Source: Silicimonas sp.
GTDB taxonomy: Bacteria; Pseudomonadota; Alphaproteobacteria; Rhodobacterales; Rhodobacteraceae
NCBI GenBank assembly: GCA_022824525.1
Contig: JAJDZT010000147.1
Coordinates: 1-64,000 of the forward strand
DNA length: 64,000 nt
Direction: 5' to 3'
Part shown: positions 49,677 to 59,226 of the stretch, one piece after another
How positions within the stretch are numbered: the first letter of the stretch is position 1
Layout of the letters: every line of letters begins with the position of its first letter
The notes under the pieces: generated by a model
Database searches by the model: none
Told to the model about the DNA's origin: nothing
The model's input: only the letters and a program-made list of their open reading frames with translations
Translations under genes and position numbers: made by a program

Positions 49677-50414
49677 TTATGCGTTTCCAATGCGGCTAGG
49701 CTGGCGCACTTCGCCAATCGGTGTCGGCTCAACTCCGCTGAGTTGATCATTCGGGTAGACGAGGCCAGCGGAGATGACCAACTTTGCCGCGTCTTCGACG
49801 GACATGTCGAGTTCGACAATATCGGACTTTGGCAGAAACAGCAGAAAGCCAGATGTTGGATTTGGCGTGGTGGGCAGGAAAACCGCAGTCTTGCCTTGAT
49901 CGACCGGCACTTTCTTGTCGATTTCGCCTTTTGCCGAGGTCGAAATGAAGGCGATGGCCCAGATGCCCTTCCTCGGGTATTCCACCAGACAGGCTTTGTC
50001 GAAGGACGTATCGGACTGTGCAAAAACAGTCTCCGCAATCTGTTTCAGGCCCTTGTAGACCGAGCGCACGACAGGCAGACCTTCGACCAAGCCTTCTGCC
50101 CATGAAATCATGGACTTGCCTATGATGCCTTTCGCCATCCAACCGACGAGGATCGTGAAAATCAAAAAGACCAACACGCCAATTCCGCGAATGCTCAGGC
50201 CAACATATTGATCGGGGCGAAGCCAAACGGGAACGAACGGTAAAACCCAGCTGTCGACCCAGCCGGCGACAGTCCAGATGAGCCAAAGCGTCAATCCGAT
50301 AGGGGCGATCACCACCAACCCGGTCAGAAATGACCCACGAAGCCATACAAACATGCCGCGCTTCCGGCGGCCGGAATTTTCATCAGGCAGTGGACTAGAC
50401 ATACGCTTGCTCAA
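49677..50414 (-). CDS. DUF502 family membrane protein
   Basis: GSFLTGLVVIAPIGLTLWLIWTVAGWVD, PVVRSVYKGLKQIAETVF, FLPTTPNPTSGFLLFLPKSDIVELDMSVEDAAKLVISAG. Confidence 0.92.
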   Translation of the reverse strand: MSKRMSSPLPDENSGRRKRGMFVWLRGSFLTGLVVIAPIGLTLWLIWTVAGWVDSWVLPFVPVWLRPDQYVGLSIRGIGVLVFLIFTILVGWMAKGIIGKSMISWAEGLVEGLPVVRSVYKGLKQIAETVFAQSDTSFDKACLVEYPRKGIWAIAFISTSAKGEIDKKVPVDQGKTAVFLPTTPNPTSGFLLFLPKSDIVELDMSVEDAAKLVISAGLVYPNDQLSGVEPTPIGEVRQPSRIGNA

Positions 50415-50473
50415 AATACTGTTGCGCAGAACTTATGTCTTTGATGGCTGTCTCACAATGACTTAGAGAGAAT

Positions 50474-51403
50474 TCAGGCGTTATCGGACTGTTTCCGCAC
50501 GTGCATGGCTATTTTTGCGGCAAGCCTCGCATTATTCAGAACAAGCGCGATATTGGCAGCCAGGGATGCGCCTTTTGTGAGTTCGTAAATTCTTTGCAGA
50601 ACGAATGGCGTGACTGCACCATGTGTCATGTTCTGAGTTTCCGCATCGGCAAGCGCCTTTTCGATCAAAGGGTTGATCGTCGTTGGCGGAATTTCGTCCT
50701 CTTCCGGAATTGGATTCGCTATCAGGCAACCCGTGCCCAACCCAAGCGCGCGTTGTGTCGCGAATGCCCGGGCGATATCCATTGGTTCATCCGCTGTCAT
50801 GGGAGAGGTCAGGCCGGAGCTTCTTGACCAAAAGGCAGGAAAGTCCGACTGAGCATAAGTAATGACTGGCACTCCGAGCGTTTCGAGAACCTCGAGTGTT
50901 TTGGGAATGTCGAGTATCGCCTTCGCGCCGGCGCAAACCACTGCGACAGGTGTTTTGCTCAGTTCCTGCAAGTCAGCAGATATGTCGAATGTTTGTTCCG
51001 CTCCGCGATGAACGCCACCGATACCACCCGTCGCAAAAACGTCGATCCCAGCCTTGTATGCCGCGATCATGGTCGCAGCGACTGTCGTCGAACCTGTGCC
51101 GCCTGCTGCAATGCACTGTGCGAGGTTGGCACGGGTGAGTTTGGTGACTTCACGATGACCAGCCGTCGCGAGGTACTCTAGATCTTTCTCGTCCAACCCG
51201 ATCTTGAGACGCCCGCGGATGACAGCAATCGTCGCAGGGGTGGCACCTTCTTCCCTAACCGTGTCTTCGACGAGGCGCGCAGTCTCCACGTTTTGAGGAT
51301 GAGGCATACCGTGGCTGATGATCGTTGATTCAAGAGCAACCACTGGTCCGTTTTCGGCGAGCGTTTTCGCTACTTCGGATTGAATATCCATTCCGATGTT
51401 CAT
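50474..51403 (-). CDS. psuG: Pseudouridine-5'-phosphate glycosidase
   Basis: VVALESTIISHGMPHPQNVETA, FATGGIGGVHRGAE, VVCAGAKAILDIPKTLEVLETLGVPVI. Confidence 0.95.
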   Translation of the reverse strand: MNIGMDIQSEVAKTLAENGPVVALESTIISHGMPHPQNVETARLVEDTVREEGATPATIAVIRGRLKIGLDEKDLEYLATAGHREVTKLTRANLAQCIAAGGTGSTTVAATMIAAYKAGIDVFATGGIGGVHRGAEQTFDISADLQELSKTPVAVVCAGAKAILDIPKTLEVLETLGVPVITYAQSDFPAFWSRSSGLTSPMTADEPMDIARAFATQRALGLGTGCLIANPIPEEDEIPPTTINPLIEKALADAETQNMTHGAVTPFVLQRIYELTKGASLAANIALVLNNARLAAKIAMHVRKQSDNA

Positions 51404-52287
51404 GATGGCACATCTCCCGAGACATATGCAGCCGCCGCAGCCAAAGCCGTTTCGAGAGCAGCTTGTGCCGCCTCTCCGCGTGCTTCCGCTGCGATATGAG
51501 CAGCCATGAATGTGTCGCCCGCACCGGTGACCCGCGTGACCAGAACCTGAGGCGGTTCGGCAGTTATTACGCCGGCCGCGTTTGCGTGGGCTGCGGTCTT
51601 TCCACCATCGGTGACTAGAACCTGTGCTGCCCCTTTTGTCACAAGCGCGTCCGCGGCATCTGTCGCGTTTTCAAAGCTGCGGTGACAAATCAGCCCGGCT
51701 TCTTCTAGGTTCACGTAAAGTGTTGCGTTCGGCATTGTGAGAATGGGCAAAAGCCGCTCAGCTTTCCCAGGGGACGCAGGGGCAACTCGTACATCGGCAG
51801 AGGCGAAGAGCCGACTTTGTGCGATCTTGGACAGCAGCATTTCGGTGAGGTTGCCGTCTAAAGCAATTTTTCCGCTGAAGGGAACGTCTTCACTTCCCAA
51901 TCGACCGTCTGACAGCGGCAAAAGAATCTTGTCCCCTGCAGCCTCCAGCGAATGCGCATCGGCAATGGCTGCGATCACCCCATTGGCACCTTCCACCGCC
52001 ATATACTGGTCCGTGGGCAAGTCATCCGAACGATAAACAAATGATGTGTCGAGACGGAGCAAATTCGCTGCATCAATAAGTTCGTCTCCTGCAGCGTCCC
52101 GCCCGATACTGGTCAGAAGGATAGGGTCCATGCCAAAACGCCGAAGCGTCATCGCGATATTCATGGCCACTCCACCCGGAAGTCGTGTGATCCTTCCCGG
52201 GACATCAGAACCAGCCCGCATAACGGCGCTGGAGCGGCCAATTACATCCCAAAGGACGGAGCCGATACAGATGATCGATCTCGTCAA
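51400..52287 (-). CDS. psuK: PfkB family kinase, probable pseudouridine kinase
   Basis: GGVAMNIAMTLRRFG, VTRVTGAGDTFMAAHIA; 4-bp overlap with psuG. Confidence 0.88.
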   Translation of the reverse strand: MTRSIICIGSVLWDVIGRSSAVMRAGSDVPGRITRLPGGVAMNIAMTLRRFGMDPILLTSIGRDAAGDELIDAANLLRLDTSFVYRSDDLPTDQYMAVEGANGVIAAIADAHSLEAAGDKILLPLSDGRLGSEDVPFSGKIALDGNLTEMLLSKIAQSRLFASADVRVAPASPGKAERLLPILTMPNATLYVNLEEAGLICHRSFENATDAADALVTKGAAQVLVTDGGKTAAHANAAGVITAEPPQVLVTRVTGAGDTFMAAHIAAEARGEAAQAALETALAAAAAYVSGDVPS

Positions 52288-52428
52288 TTCACAGCCCCCC
52301 GGCGCCCAATCCAGTCAACAAGTGCCAGAGATGCCGCGAGAGGTCCATGTCGAAAACCTCGCGTGTCATGCGTCCTTGTTTCAATCGGATGATGAAAATG
52401 ATGTACTCGGAAAGACTGGAGCGGCTCG

Positions 52429-53094
52429 ATGGCATTTACCAAGAAGACATTCGACTACCTCATGGACCTCGAAGGCAACAACGACAAGAGTTGGTTCGAA
52501 GCCAATCGGGAGCGCTATGAAATGCATTGGAAATCTCCAGCGCTCGATTTCATAGCGGCAGTGTCTGGCCGGATGGCCAAGCTTGATCCTGCTCTTCAAG
52601 CGTCACCAAAGCTCAATGGATCTTTGAGACGGATCAATCGGGATGTGCGGTTTTCCAAGGACAAATCACCGTACAATCCTCGGCTTCATATCGTGTTCTG
52701 GTCCGGGGAGCATCCGAACCGATCGCCGGGCATGCACTTCGTGCTATCAAAGGAGGGCGTCGGGTATGGGGCGGGCCTTTGGGGCATAGAACCAAAGGGA
52801 CTGCAAAGCTACCGAGCGAGGATTTTGGACGCAGACGACGGGGATCGCTTGGTGTCGGCTCTTGAAGGGGCAGCGGAGGTAGGGTGCCGCATGGGCAAGC
52901 CGGAGCTTGCCCGCATGCCCAAGGGGTTCGACGCAGATGGGCCGCGCGCCGAGCTGCTTCGTTACAAGAGTTTCGTCGCCAGAACTCACGAGAAACCTGC
53001 TCCACAATCGCGGATCATCGGGAAGAAAGCCGAAGATTGGGTCATGCAAACGACGGAAGCCTTGATGCCGCTCATTCGCTGGCTGAACGCCTGA
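52429..53094 (+). CDS. DUF2461 family protein (TIGR02453-like)
   Basis: FDYLMDLEGNNDKSWFEANRERYE, INRDVRFSKDKSPYNPRLHIVFW. Confidence 0.88.
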   Translation: MAFTKKTFDYLMDLEGNNDKSWFEANRERYEMHWKSPALDFIAAVSGRMAKLDPALQASPKLNGSLRRINRDVRFSKDKSPYNPRLHIVFWSGEHPNRSPGMHFVLSKEGVGYGAGLWGIEPKGLQSYRARILDADDGDRLVSALEGAAEVGCRMGKPELARMPKGFDADGPRAELLRYKSFVARTHEKPAPQSRIIGKKAEDWVMQTTEALMPLIRWLNA

Positions 53095-53130
53095 GAAGAA
53101 ACAGCAACCTTTTTGAGTTTCCCCGTTCAC

Positions 53131-53733
53131 TCACTCGGGGCTGCTGGCACCTTTTGCCCATTCCTCCCAATCTTCCGGAGTATCCAGATCGAAGGTTGCA
53201 CGATTGCCGGATATTGGAACGAGAATGATCTTTTCCCCGTCTAGAGCGCCTTTCCCTCCGTCGTCCCCGGACAGTTCGCAGAAGCGTGGAAGCAGTCGAG
53301 CGGGAATGATCAATGGCGTTCCCGGGCGGTTGGATGCATCCGTGGCGCGAACCACCACGTCGCCACCTTCTGCCTCAAATCGCGCGATCACGGATTTTAT
53401 GTCAAATGGACCAATCCCGGGGACGTCGGGCAAAAGCACCATCAACGGGCGATCTGGTGCGTGGCGGGCGGCGAAAAGGGCGGCGGTGCGTAACGTGGCC
53501 CCCAACCCTTCTTTCGCATCGCGGACCGTTACAATCGTGACGGACAAATCTTCGATGGCCTTCTGTCTCGCGTGTCCGGGCGGCAGGGCCACCATAACGG
53601 GGCACCCGGTGTTTATCGCTGACTCGGTCTGTCGACGAAGCAACGGTTTCCCGTCGACTTCCTCCAAAAGCTTGTCGCGGCCGCGCATTCGTGACGAGGC
53701 TCCGGCGGCCGGAAGTAGAATAAGCGGCGTCAC
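53131..53733 (-). CDS. MobA-like nucleotidyltransferase (MocA/molybdenum cofactor cytidylyltransferase family)
   Basis: GTG start: VTPLILLPAAGASSRMRGRDKLLEEVDGKPLLRRQ; LLPDVPGIGPFDIKSVI; overlaps livM stop by 4 bp. Confidence 0.85.
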   Translation of the reverse strand: MTPLILLPAAGASSRMRGRDKLLEEVDGKPLLRRQTESAINTGCPVMVALPPGHARQKAIEDLSVTIVTVRDAKEGLGATLRTAALFAARHAPDRPLMVLLPDVPGIGPFDIKSVIARFEAEGGDVVVRATDASNRPGTPLIIPARLLPRFCELSGDDGGKGALDGEKIILVPISGNRATFDLDTPEDWEEWAKGASSPE

Positions 53734-55040
53734 CTTTCCGGAATAAGCCCGCGTGGGCTGAAGCGGAGCACGAGAAGCAGGATCAAGCCCATCGTGAAGA
53801 GGCGCATATGCGCGGCGCTTGCGAGAAGATGGTCCTTCAACCACGACCCGTCTGCCATACCCGATGTCACAAACTCGATTATCGTCAGGCCCAGCGGCTC
53901 CACCATGATCCAGAGATACCAGATCAGGAACCCGCCCAGCACTGCGCCGAAATTGTTGCCGGACCCGCCAACAATAACCATGACCCAGATCAGGAATGTG
54001 AACCTCAGGGGCTGGTACGTCCCGGGCGTCAGCTGTCCGTCGAGCGTGGTCATCATGGCCCCAGCAAGGCCGCAAACCGCCGATCCAAGGATGAATATCT
54101 GCAGGTGCCGTCCCTTGACGTCCTTTCCCATCGCTTCAGCCGAAACTTCATTGTCGCGGATCGCACGCATCATCCGACCCCAAGGTGAGTTGAGCGCGGA
54201 TTGTGCCAGCCAGAGCAGGAGTACGAGGATCGCGAGGAACAGCGCGGTGTATCCCAGTTTCACCGCGATTGCAGAGGCGGTGACAGGATCGAAGCCCCAG
54301 CCGGTCATACGTTCAACGAAGCCCGGATCATTCTGAAGGTCGATTTCGTATGGAACCGGGCGTGGAACGCCGATCACGTTTTTCACGCCGCGCGACAGCC
54401 AGTCCTCGTTCTTTAGAAAGGCGATGATGATCTCGGCAATACCAAGCGTCGCAATCGCAAGATAGTCCGAGCGCAAGCCAAGCGCAGTCTTGCCGACAAT
54501 CCATGCGGCTCCCGCGGCGAGCGCGGCTCCGACTGGCCACGAGAACAGGACAGGAAGGCCGAGCCCTCCGAGATACCCGGTGGTCGCCGGGTTCACAGCT
54601 TCGATAGCGGCCACCGCTGGATCAAACAGCCCGCGAAAAGCAAAGAAACCGGCAATTAGGATTGCGATGAGTGCGAGAGGACGAACTATTCCCGCGTTCT
54701 TAAGGCGGTTCCAGGCAAAGATCGCTGCGGCGATCGCGGCCACCCCAACGGCAAGTGCCAGCAAGACACGCAGTCCACCCGCAGCCCAAGCCTCGTTCAC
54801 GGGCGGCATTGACACAATGACCGCACCGAGCCCGCCAAGGGCAACGAAACCCATGACGCCGACGTTGAAAAGGCCAGCATAGCCCCATTGCATGTTTACA
54901 CCGAGCGCCATGATGGCCGAGATCAGCCCCATGTTCAGGATGCCAAGCGCCACGTTCCAGCTTTGCGTGAAGCCGGTTATGGCAATAAGCCCGAAGACGC
55001 CCAGAAACAGAAGCACATCGCGAACGCTCAAGGCCCTCAT
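53730..55040 (-). CDS. livM: Branched-chain amino acid-type ABC transporter permease (LivM family)
   Basis: MGVNMQWGYAGLFNVG, DYLAIATLGIAEII, RAIRDNEVSAEAMGKDV. Confidence 0.9.
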   Translation of the reverse strand: MRALSVRDVLLFLGVFGLIAITGFTQSWNVALGILNMGLISAIMALGVNMQWGYAGLFNVGVMGFVALGGLGAVIVSMPPVNEAWAAGGLRVLLALAVGVAAIAAAIFAWNRLKNAGIVRPLALIAILIAGFFAFRGLFDPAVAAIEAVNPATTGYLGGLGLPVLFSWPVGAALAAGAAWIVGKTALGLRSDYLAIATLGIAEIIIAFLKNEDWLSRGVKNVIGVPRPVPYEIDLQNDPGFVERMTGWGFDPVTASAIAVKLGYTALFLAILVLLLWLAQSALNSPWGRMMRAIRDNEVSAEAMGKDVKGRHLQIFILGSAVCGLAGAMMTTLDGQLTPGTYQPLRFTFLIWVMVIVGGSGNNFGAVLGGFLIWYLWIMVEPLGLTIIEFVTSGMADGSWLKDHLLASAAHMRLFTMGLILLLVLRFSPRGLIPER

Positions 55041-56044
55041 ACCGCTTTCCCCTTGAAAAGACCTGTCGGTCGGAAGAGCAGCACGACAATCAGGATCGCG
55101 AAACTCACCGCGAATTTGTAGTCAGTGGACAAGAGTTGAACGAGGCCATCGGGCTCCCATGCAGGCAGCACATAGCCTGCCACCTTCTTCCACGCGTAAG
55201 TGATCGTGACTTCACTAAAGGCCACCACAAACCCGCCAGCGATGGCGCCCACGGGATTACCGAGCCCACCCACGATTGCGGCTGCGAAGATCGGCAAGAG
55301 AAGCTGGAAATAGGTGAAAGGTTTGAAGCTCTTGTCGAGACCGTAGAGCGTCCCGGCGATGGTGGCGAGGGCCGCCACGATGATCCAGGTGATCGCGACG
55401 ACACGTTCCGGACTGATCCCCGACAGCAAGGCCAAGTCTTCATTGTCCGAAAAAGCGCGCATGGACTTTCCAGTGCGTGTCTTGTTCAAAAACCAGAAAA
55501 GAGCAATGACAACGATGATCGCGACGACAACAGTCAAGGCGGCCGTCGACTTGATGGTGAGGCCTTCTCGGAGCCCCGTCATCTCCTTGAAATCGCGAGC
55601 GGAAATAATGAAACGCGTGCCATCTGCAAAGCGTTGATCGTCGACGCCGATTATGAAGCGGACGAGACCGTTCATCATGAACATCACGCCCATGGAAACG
55701 ATCACGAGGATCACCGGGGCGGCCTTCTGCTCACGGTAAAAACGATAAACCATGCGGTCGGTTGCGAGCACCAGAAGCGCCGTGGCGGCAATGCCGACGG
55801 GCAAGGCCAGAAGGGCAGTCGGCAGTGGTCCGAGCGAGACGCCCAAGGACTGCAGCCACCATGTCATCAGAATCGTTGCCATTGCGCCGAAGGCCATGGT
55901 GTCGCCATGGGCAAAGTTGGAAAACCGCAGGATGCCATAGATCAGTGTGACGCCGAGCGCACCAAGGGCCAATTGACTTCCGTAAGCAACGCCCGGGACG
56001 AAGACGAAATTCAGAAAGGCGACGATCGCGTTCAGAAGGTCCAT
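55037..56044 (-). CDS. livH: Branched-chain amino acid-type ABC transporter permease (LivH family)
   Basis: LGALGVTLIYGILRFSNFAHGDTMAFGA, RAFSDNEDLALLSGI. Confidence 0.9.
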   Translation of the reverse strand: MDLLNAIVAFLNFVFVPGVAYGSQLALGALGVTLIYGILRFSNFAHGDTMAFGAMATILMTWWLQSLGVSLGPLPTALLALPVGIAATALLVLATDRMVYRFYREQKAAPVILVIVSMGVMFMMNGLVRFIIGVDDQRFADGTRFIISARDFKEMTGLREGLTIKSTAALTVVVAIIVVIALFWFLNKTRTGKSMRAFSDNEDLALLSGISPERVVAITWIIVAALATIAGTLYGLDKSFKPFTYFQLLLPIFAAAIVGGLGNPVGAIAGGFVVAFSEVTITYAWKKVAGYVLPAWEPDGLVQLLSTDYKFAVSFAILIVVLLFRPTGLFKGKAV

Positions 56045-56070
56045 CTGCACCCTCCGATTACTGGCCTGTA

Positions 56071-56107
56071 AGTATCCCGGGGGGTCTGGGGGGCAGCGCC
56101 CCCCAGC
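56071..56107 (-). repeat. GC-rich intergenic repeat element, copy B (partial)
   Basis: Reverse complement GCTGGGGGGCGCTGCCCCCCAGACCCCCCGGGATACT matches the core of copies A and C. Confidence 0.6.
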
Positions 56108-56150
56108 GGGTCGACCGCAACGCGGGCGAAATCGGATTGTGTTTTCATGG

Positions 56151-56867
56151 TCATCCGCCCAAGAAACTCCGTCTTACTTCCGGGTCGGCCAAGAGCGCTT
56201 CCCCAGTGTCCGTGTACGCATTTCGGCCCTGCACCAGCACATACCCCTTGTCGGCAATCTCGAGCGCCTGCCGTGCGTTTTGTTCGACCATCAGGATCGA
56301 GATACCGGTGCGAGCGACTTCGATAATACGGTCAAACAATTCGTCCATCACGATGGGCGAGACACCAGCAGTCGGCTCGTCCAGCATCAGGACCTTGGGT
56401 TGCGTCATCAGCGCGCGCCCGACCGCCACCTGCTGGCGTTGACCGCCCGACAATTCGCCCGCAGCTTGGCGACGCTTGTCCTTCAGGATCGGGAAAAGGC
56501 CATAGACCTGCTCCATCGTGCCGCGGATATCGTCCCGGCGAAGAAAAGCGCCCATTTCAAGATTTTCTTCAACCGTCATCGAAGTGAAGATGTTCGATGT
56601 TTGCGGGACAAATGCCATGCCCTTTGCCACGCGGTCTTGCGGAGTCAGGTGGGTGATGTCCTCCCCCGCGATCCGTACCGATCCTTCGCGGAGATTCAGC
56701 ATACCGAACACCGCTTTCATGCCCGTCGACTTGCCAGCCCCGTTCGGTCCGACGATGACGGCGATCTCGCCCTTGTTCACGGAGATGGTGCAGTCGTGCA
56801 GAATGTCCGGTCCGCCGCGTCCGTAGCCTCCGGTCATGTGTTCGCCTATGAGGAATGGTTCACTCAC
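56151..56867 (-). CDS. livF: ABC transporter ATP-binding protein (LivF family)
   Basis: GPNGAGKSTGMKAVFGML, LSGGQRQQVAVGRALMTQPKVLMLDEPTAGVSP. Confidence 0.92.
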   Translation of the reverse strand: MSEPFLIGEHMTGGYGRGGPDILHDCTISVNKGEIAVIVGPNGAGKSTGMKAVFGMLNLREGSVRIAGEDITHLTPQDRVAKGMAFVPQTSNIFTSMTVEENLEMGAFLRRDDIRGTMEQVYGLFPILKDKRRQAAGELSGGQRQQVAVGRALMTQPKVLMLDEPTAGVSPIVMDELFDRIIEVARTGISILMVEQNARQALEIADKGYVLVQGRNAYTDTGEALLADPEVRRSFLGG

Positions 56868-56895
56868 GTTTGCGCCACCTTCGGTGCCGCGGTTG

Positions 56896-56949
56896 GCGGG
56901 GACTCTGCCCCCGCACCCCCGGGATATTTTCGGGCCAATAATGAATTGT
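56896..56949 (+). repeat. GC-rich intergenic repeat element, copy C
   Basis: GCGGGGACTCTGCCCCCGCACCCCCGGGATATTTTCGGGCCAATAATGAATTG. Confidence 0.7.
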
Positions 56950-56955
56950 TTGGAG

Positions 56956-57744
56956 TCACCCTGCGGCCTCCGTCTTCTGTTTGTTTTTCAGTCCACGGCC
57001 CAGATAGGCCTCGATCACCGCTTCGTTTTGCATGATGTCCGAAGCTGCGCCTTCGGCCAGTACCTTTCCTTCCGCCATCACAATGACGGGATCGCAAAGA
57101 CGGCCGATGAAATCCATGTCGTGTTCGATCATGCAGAAGGTATAGCCGCGCTCCGTGTTGAGGCGTTGAATGGCGTCGCCGATGGTATTCAGAAGCGTGC
57201 GGTTTACCCCGGCGCCGACTTCGTCCAGAAAGACGATCTTGGCGTCGACCATCATGGTGCGCCCGAGTTCCAGTAGTTTCTTCTGGCCGCCGGAGACCTG
57301 CCCGGCCTTGTGGTCCGCCAAGTGTTCGATGGTCAGGAATTCGAGCACTTCGTCGGCCTTTGCGCGGAGGGCGCGTTCTTCATTCGCGATGCGTCTGCGC
57401 CCGAACCATGTATTCCAAAGTGTTTCGCCGGACTGACCGCTTGGCACCATCATCAGGTTCTCACGACATGTCATTGACGAAAACTCGTGTGCGATCTGGA
57501 ATGTGCGCAGAAGCCCTTTGTGGAAGAGCTCATGCGGAGTAAGACCGGTGATGTCCTCGCCTTCCATGGTCACGCGTCCAGACGTGGCTGGTAGATTGCC
57601 CGCGATGACGTTGAAAAGCGTGGTTTTCCCGGCCCCGTTTGGACCGATCAGGCCCGTTATCGTTCCCTTGGCGATTTCCAGAGACGCACCGTCGACAGCG
57701 TGAAAGCCCCCGAAATGTTTGTGGAGATCTTCGACGACGATCAT
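56956..57744 (-). CDS. livG: ABC transporter ATP-binding protein (LivG family)
   Basis: GPNGAGKTTLFNVIAGNLPATSG, VSGGQKKLLELGRTMM, EHDMDFIGRLCDPVIVMAEGKVLAEG. Confidence 0.92.
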   Translation of the reverse strand: MIVVEDLHKHFGGFHAVDGASLEIAKGTITGLIGPNGAGKTTLFNVIAGNLPATSGRVTMEGEDITGLTPHELFHKGLLRTFQIAHEFSSMTCRENLMMVPSGQSGETLWNTWFGRRRIANEERALRAKADEVLEFLTIEHLADHKAGQVSGGQKKLLELGRTMMVDAKIVFLDEVGAGVNRTLLNTIGDAIQRLNTERGYTFCMIEHDMDFIGRLCDPVIVMAEGKVLAEGAASDIMQNEAVIEAYLGRGLKNKQKTEAAG

Positions 57745-57760
57745 GTCAGCGCCCTTTTGG

Positions 57761-57792
57761 GAAACGGCCCGACGCTACCCCCGGGCCGTTTC
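57761..57792 (-). promoter_or_regulatory. Intercistronic stem-loop after the LIV-type substrate-binding protein gene
   Basis: GAAACGGCCC-N12-GGGCCGTTTC, perfect 10-bp inverted repeat between livG and the SBP gene. Confidence 0.7.
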
Positions 57793-57806
57793 GTATCTAA
57801 CGGATC

Positions 57807-59000
57807 TTAGCGGTACTTGACCGTCGTGATCTCGCCGCCCTCGACGGTGATCTGGCGATAGTTGCCGGCGGATTCACCAGGGCCGATCAACTCGACCGCG
57901 GAGGCGCCCACGTAGTCAACGTCACCACCGTCGGCGATGATCTGGAGCGCTTTTGCCAGTTCGCCCGGGAAGATTTGCTCGCCGGGAGCATTGGCCACGT
58001 CCATCACGTGGTCTTTGAAGTCCGCAGATTCAGCGGAGCCAGCTTTTGCCATCGCGAGCATGATCAGCGCAGCAGCATCGTAGCTTTCGGCAGCGAAAGG
58101 CGAGGAGGCATCAAACGAATCGCCAACAATTTCCGCGAACTTGGCGGCACCCGGGCTGTCGGTGCCGGGATGCTGTCCGGTGGAGCCGTCGATCTCGGAA
58201 CCGAAGTTGGCCTGAAGCGCTTCGGAGATCATGCCGTCCGGGAAATGGAACGTGTCGAATGCGCCGGCGTCGAGGGCTGCGCGCACAATGCCCGAGCCGC
58301 CCTGGTCCACGTAGCCTGCTACGACGAGACGTTCACCCCCTGCCGAGGCAAGTGCACCGACCTCAGCCGAGTAGTCCGCTTTGCCGTCTTCATGGGCCGC
58401 GTTGATCGTGACGGTGCCACCAGCAGCCGTGAAGGCCGCTTCGAACGCATCGGCCAGACCTTTGCCGTAGTCGTTGTTGGTGTAGGTGACCGCGACTTCG
58501 TTGATACCTTCCTCCATCAGCACCTCTGTCATGACCACACCCTGGCGGGCATCCGACGGTGCTGTGCGGAAGAAGAGACCGTTGTCTTCGTTATTCGCGT
58601 GGCTCAGGCCGGGTGATGTGGCAGATGGTGAGATCATCACGACGCCGTTCGCTAGTGCAACGTTTTGCAGGATCGCACCTGTAACGCCGGAGCAGTCAGC
58701 GCCCATGATGGCCTTCACGCCGTCACCGGTGATCTGTTGTTCCGCAACGGAAGTCGCCGCAGCGGCGTCTACGCAAGTCGAGTCGCCGCGCACCGGCGTC
58801 ACGGTCGCGCCGTCGAGCAGCAGACCTGACTCGGTGACTTCCGCCATTGCGATTTCCGCGCCGCCTGCCATTTGCTGCGTCAGCGATTCAATCGGTCCGG
58901 TGAAGCCGAGGATGATCCCGATCTTGATTTCGCCGTGACCGCCCGCAAAAGCGCTCGAGCAAAGCAATGTCGCCGCAGAGGCGAGAAGAATTTTTTTCAT
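57807..59000 (-). CDS. Branched-chain amino acid-type ABC transporter substrate-binding protein
   Basis: Signal peptide MKKILLASAATLLCSSAFAGGHGEIKIGIILGFTGPIES; ANP-like periplasmic-binding fold. Confidence 0.92.
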   Translation of the reverse strand: MKKILLASAATLLCSSAFAGGHGEIKIGIILGFTGPIESLTQQMAGGAEIAMAEVTESGLLLDGATVTPVRGDSTCVDAAAATSVAEQQITGDGVKAIMGADCSGVTGAILQNVALANGVVMISPSATSPGLSHANNEDNGLFFRTAPSDARQGVVMTEVLMEEGINEVAVTYTNNDYGKGLADAFEAAFTAAGGTVTINAAHEDGKADYSAEVGALASAGGERLVVAGYVDQGGSGIVRAALDAGAFDTFHFPDGMISEALQANFGSEIDGSTGQHPGTDSPGAAKFAEIVGDSFDASSPFAAESYDAAALIMLAMAKAGSAESADFKDHVMDVANAPGEQIFPGELAKALQIIADGGDVDYVGASAVELIGPGESAGNYRQITVEGGEITTVKYR

Positions 59001-59226
59001 GTCTTACTCCCAGTTGGAATGCTGGCCCTCTTTGGGACCTAACTGGTTTAGGACCGTAATTTGCGCGTTGTTGAAATGGAATAGGCGAGATGGCCAAAAT
59101 TGGCGTTTCGCTAGGAAAATGTTCCAAAAAGGAAGAGGATTTTGGGTGAATCGCCTTCCTCGTCACGTGTTATTGACTGACGAAAGTCCTCGGTCAAAGT
59201 CAGAAAAAAGACGAATTTTTAAGGGC

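Noticed and set aside
55136-56071. 311-aa plus-strand ORF opposite livH
   Set aside because: Composition (rich in H, D, E, G, R without hydrophobic cores) is typical of an antisense shadow of a membrane-protein gene; livH is well supported.
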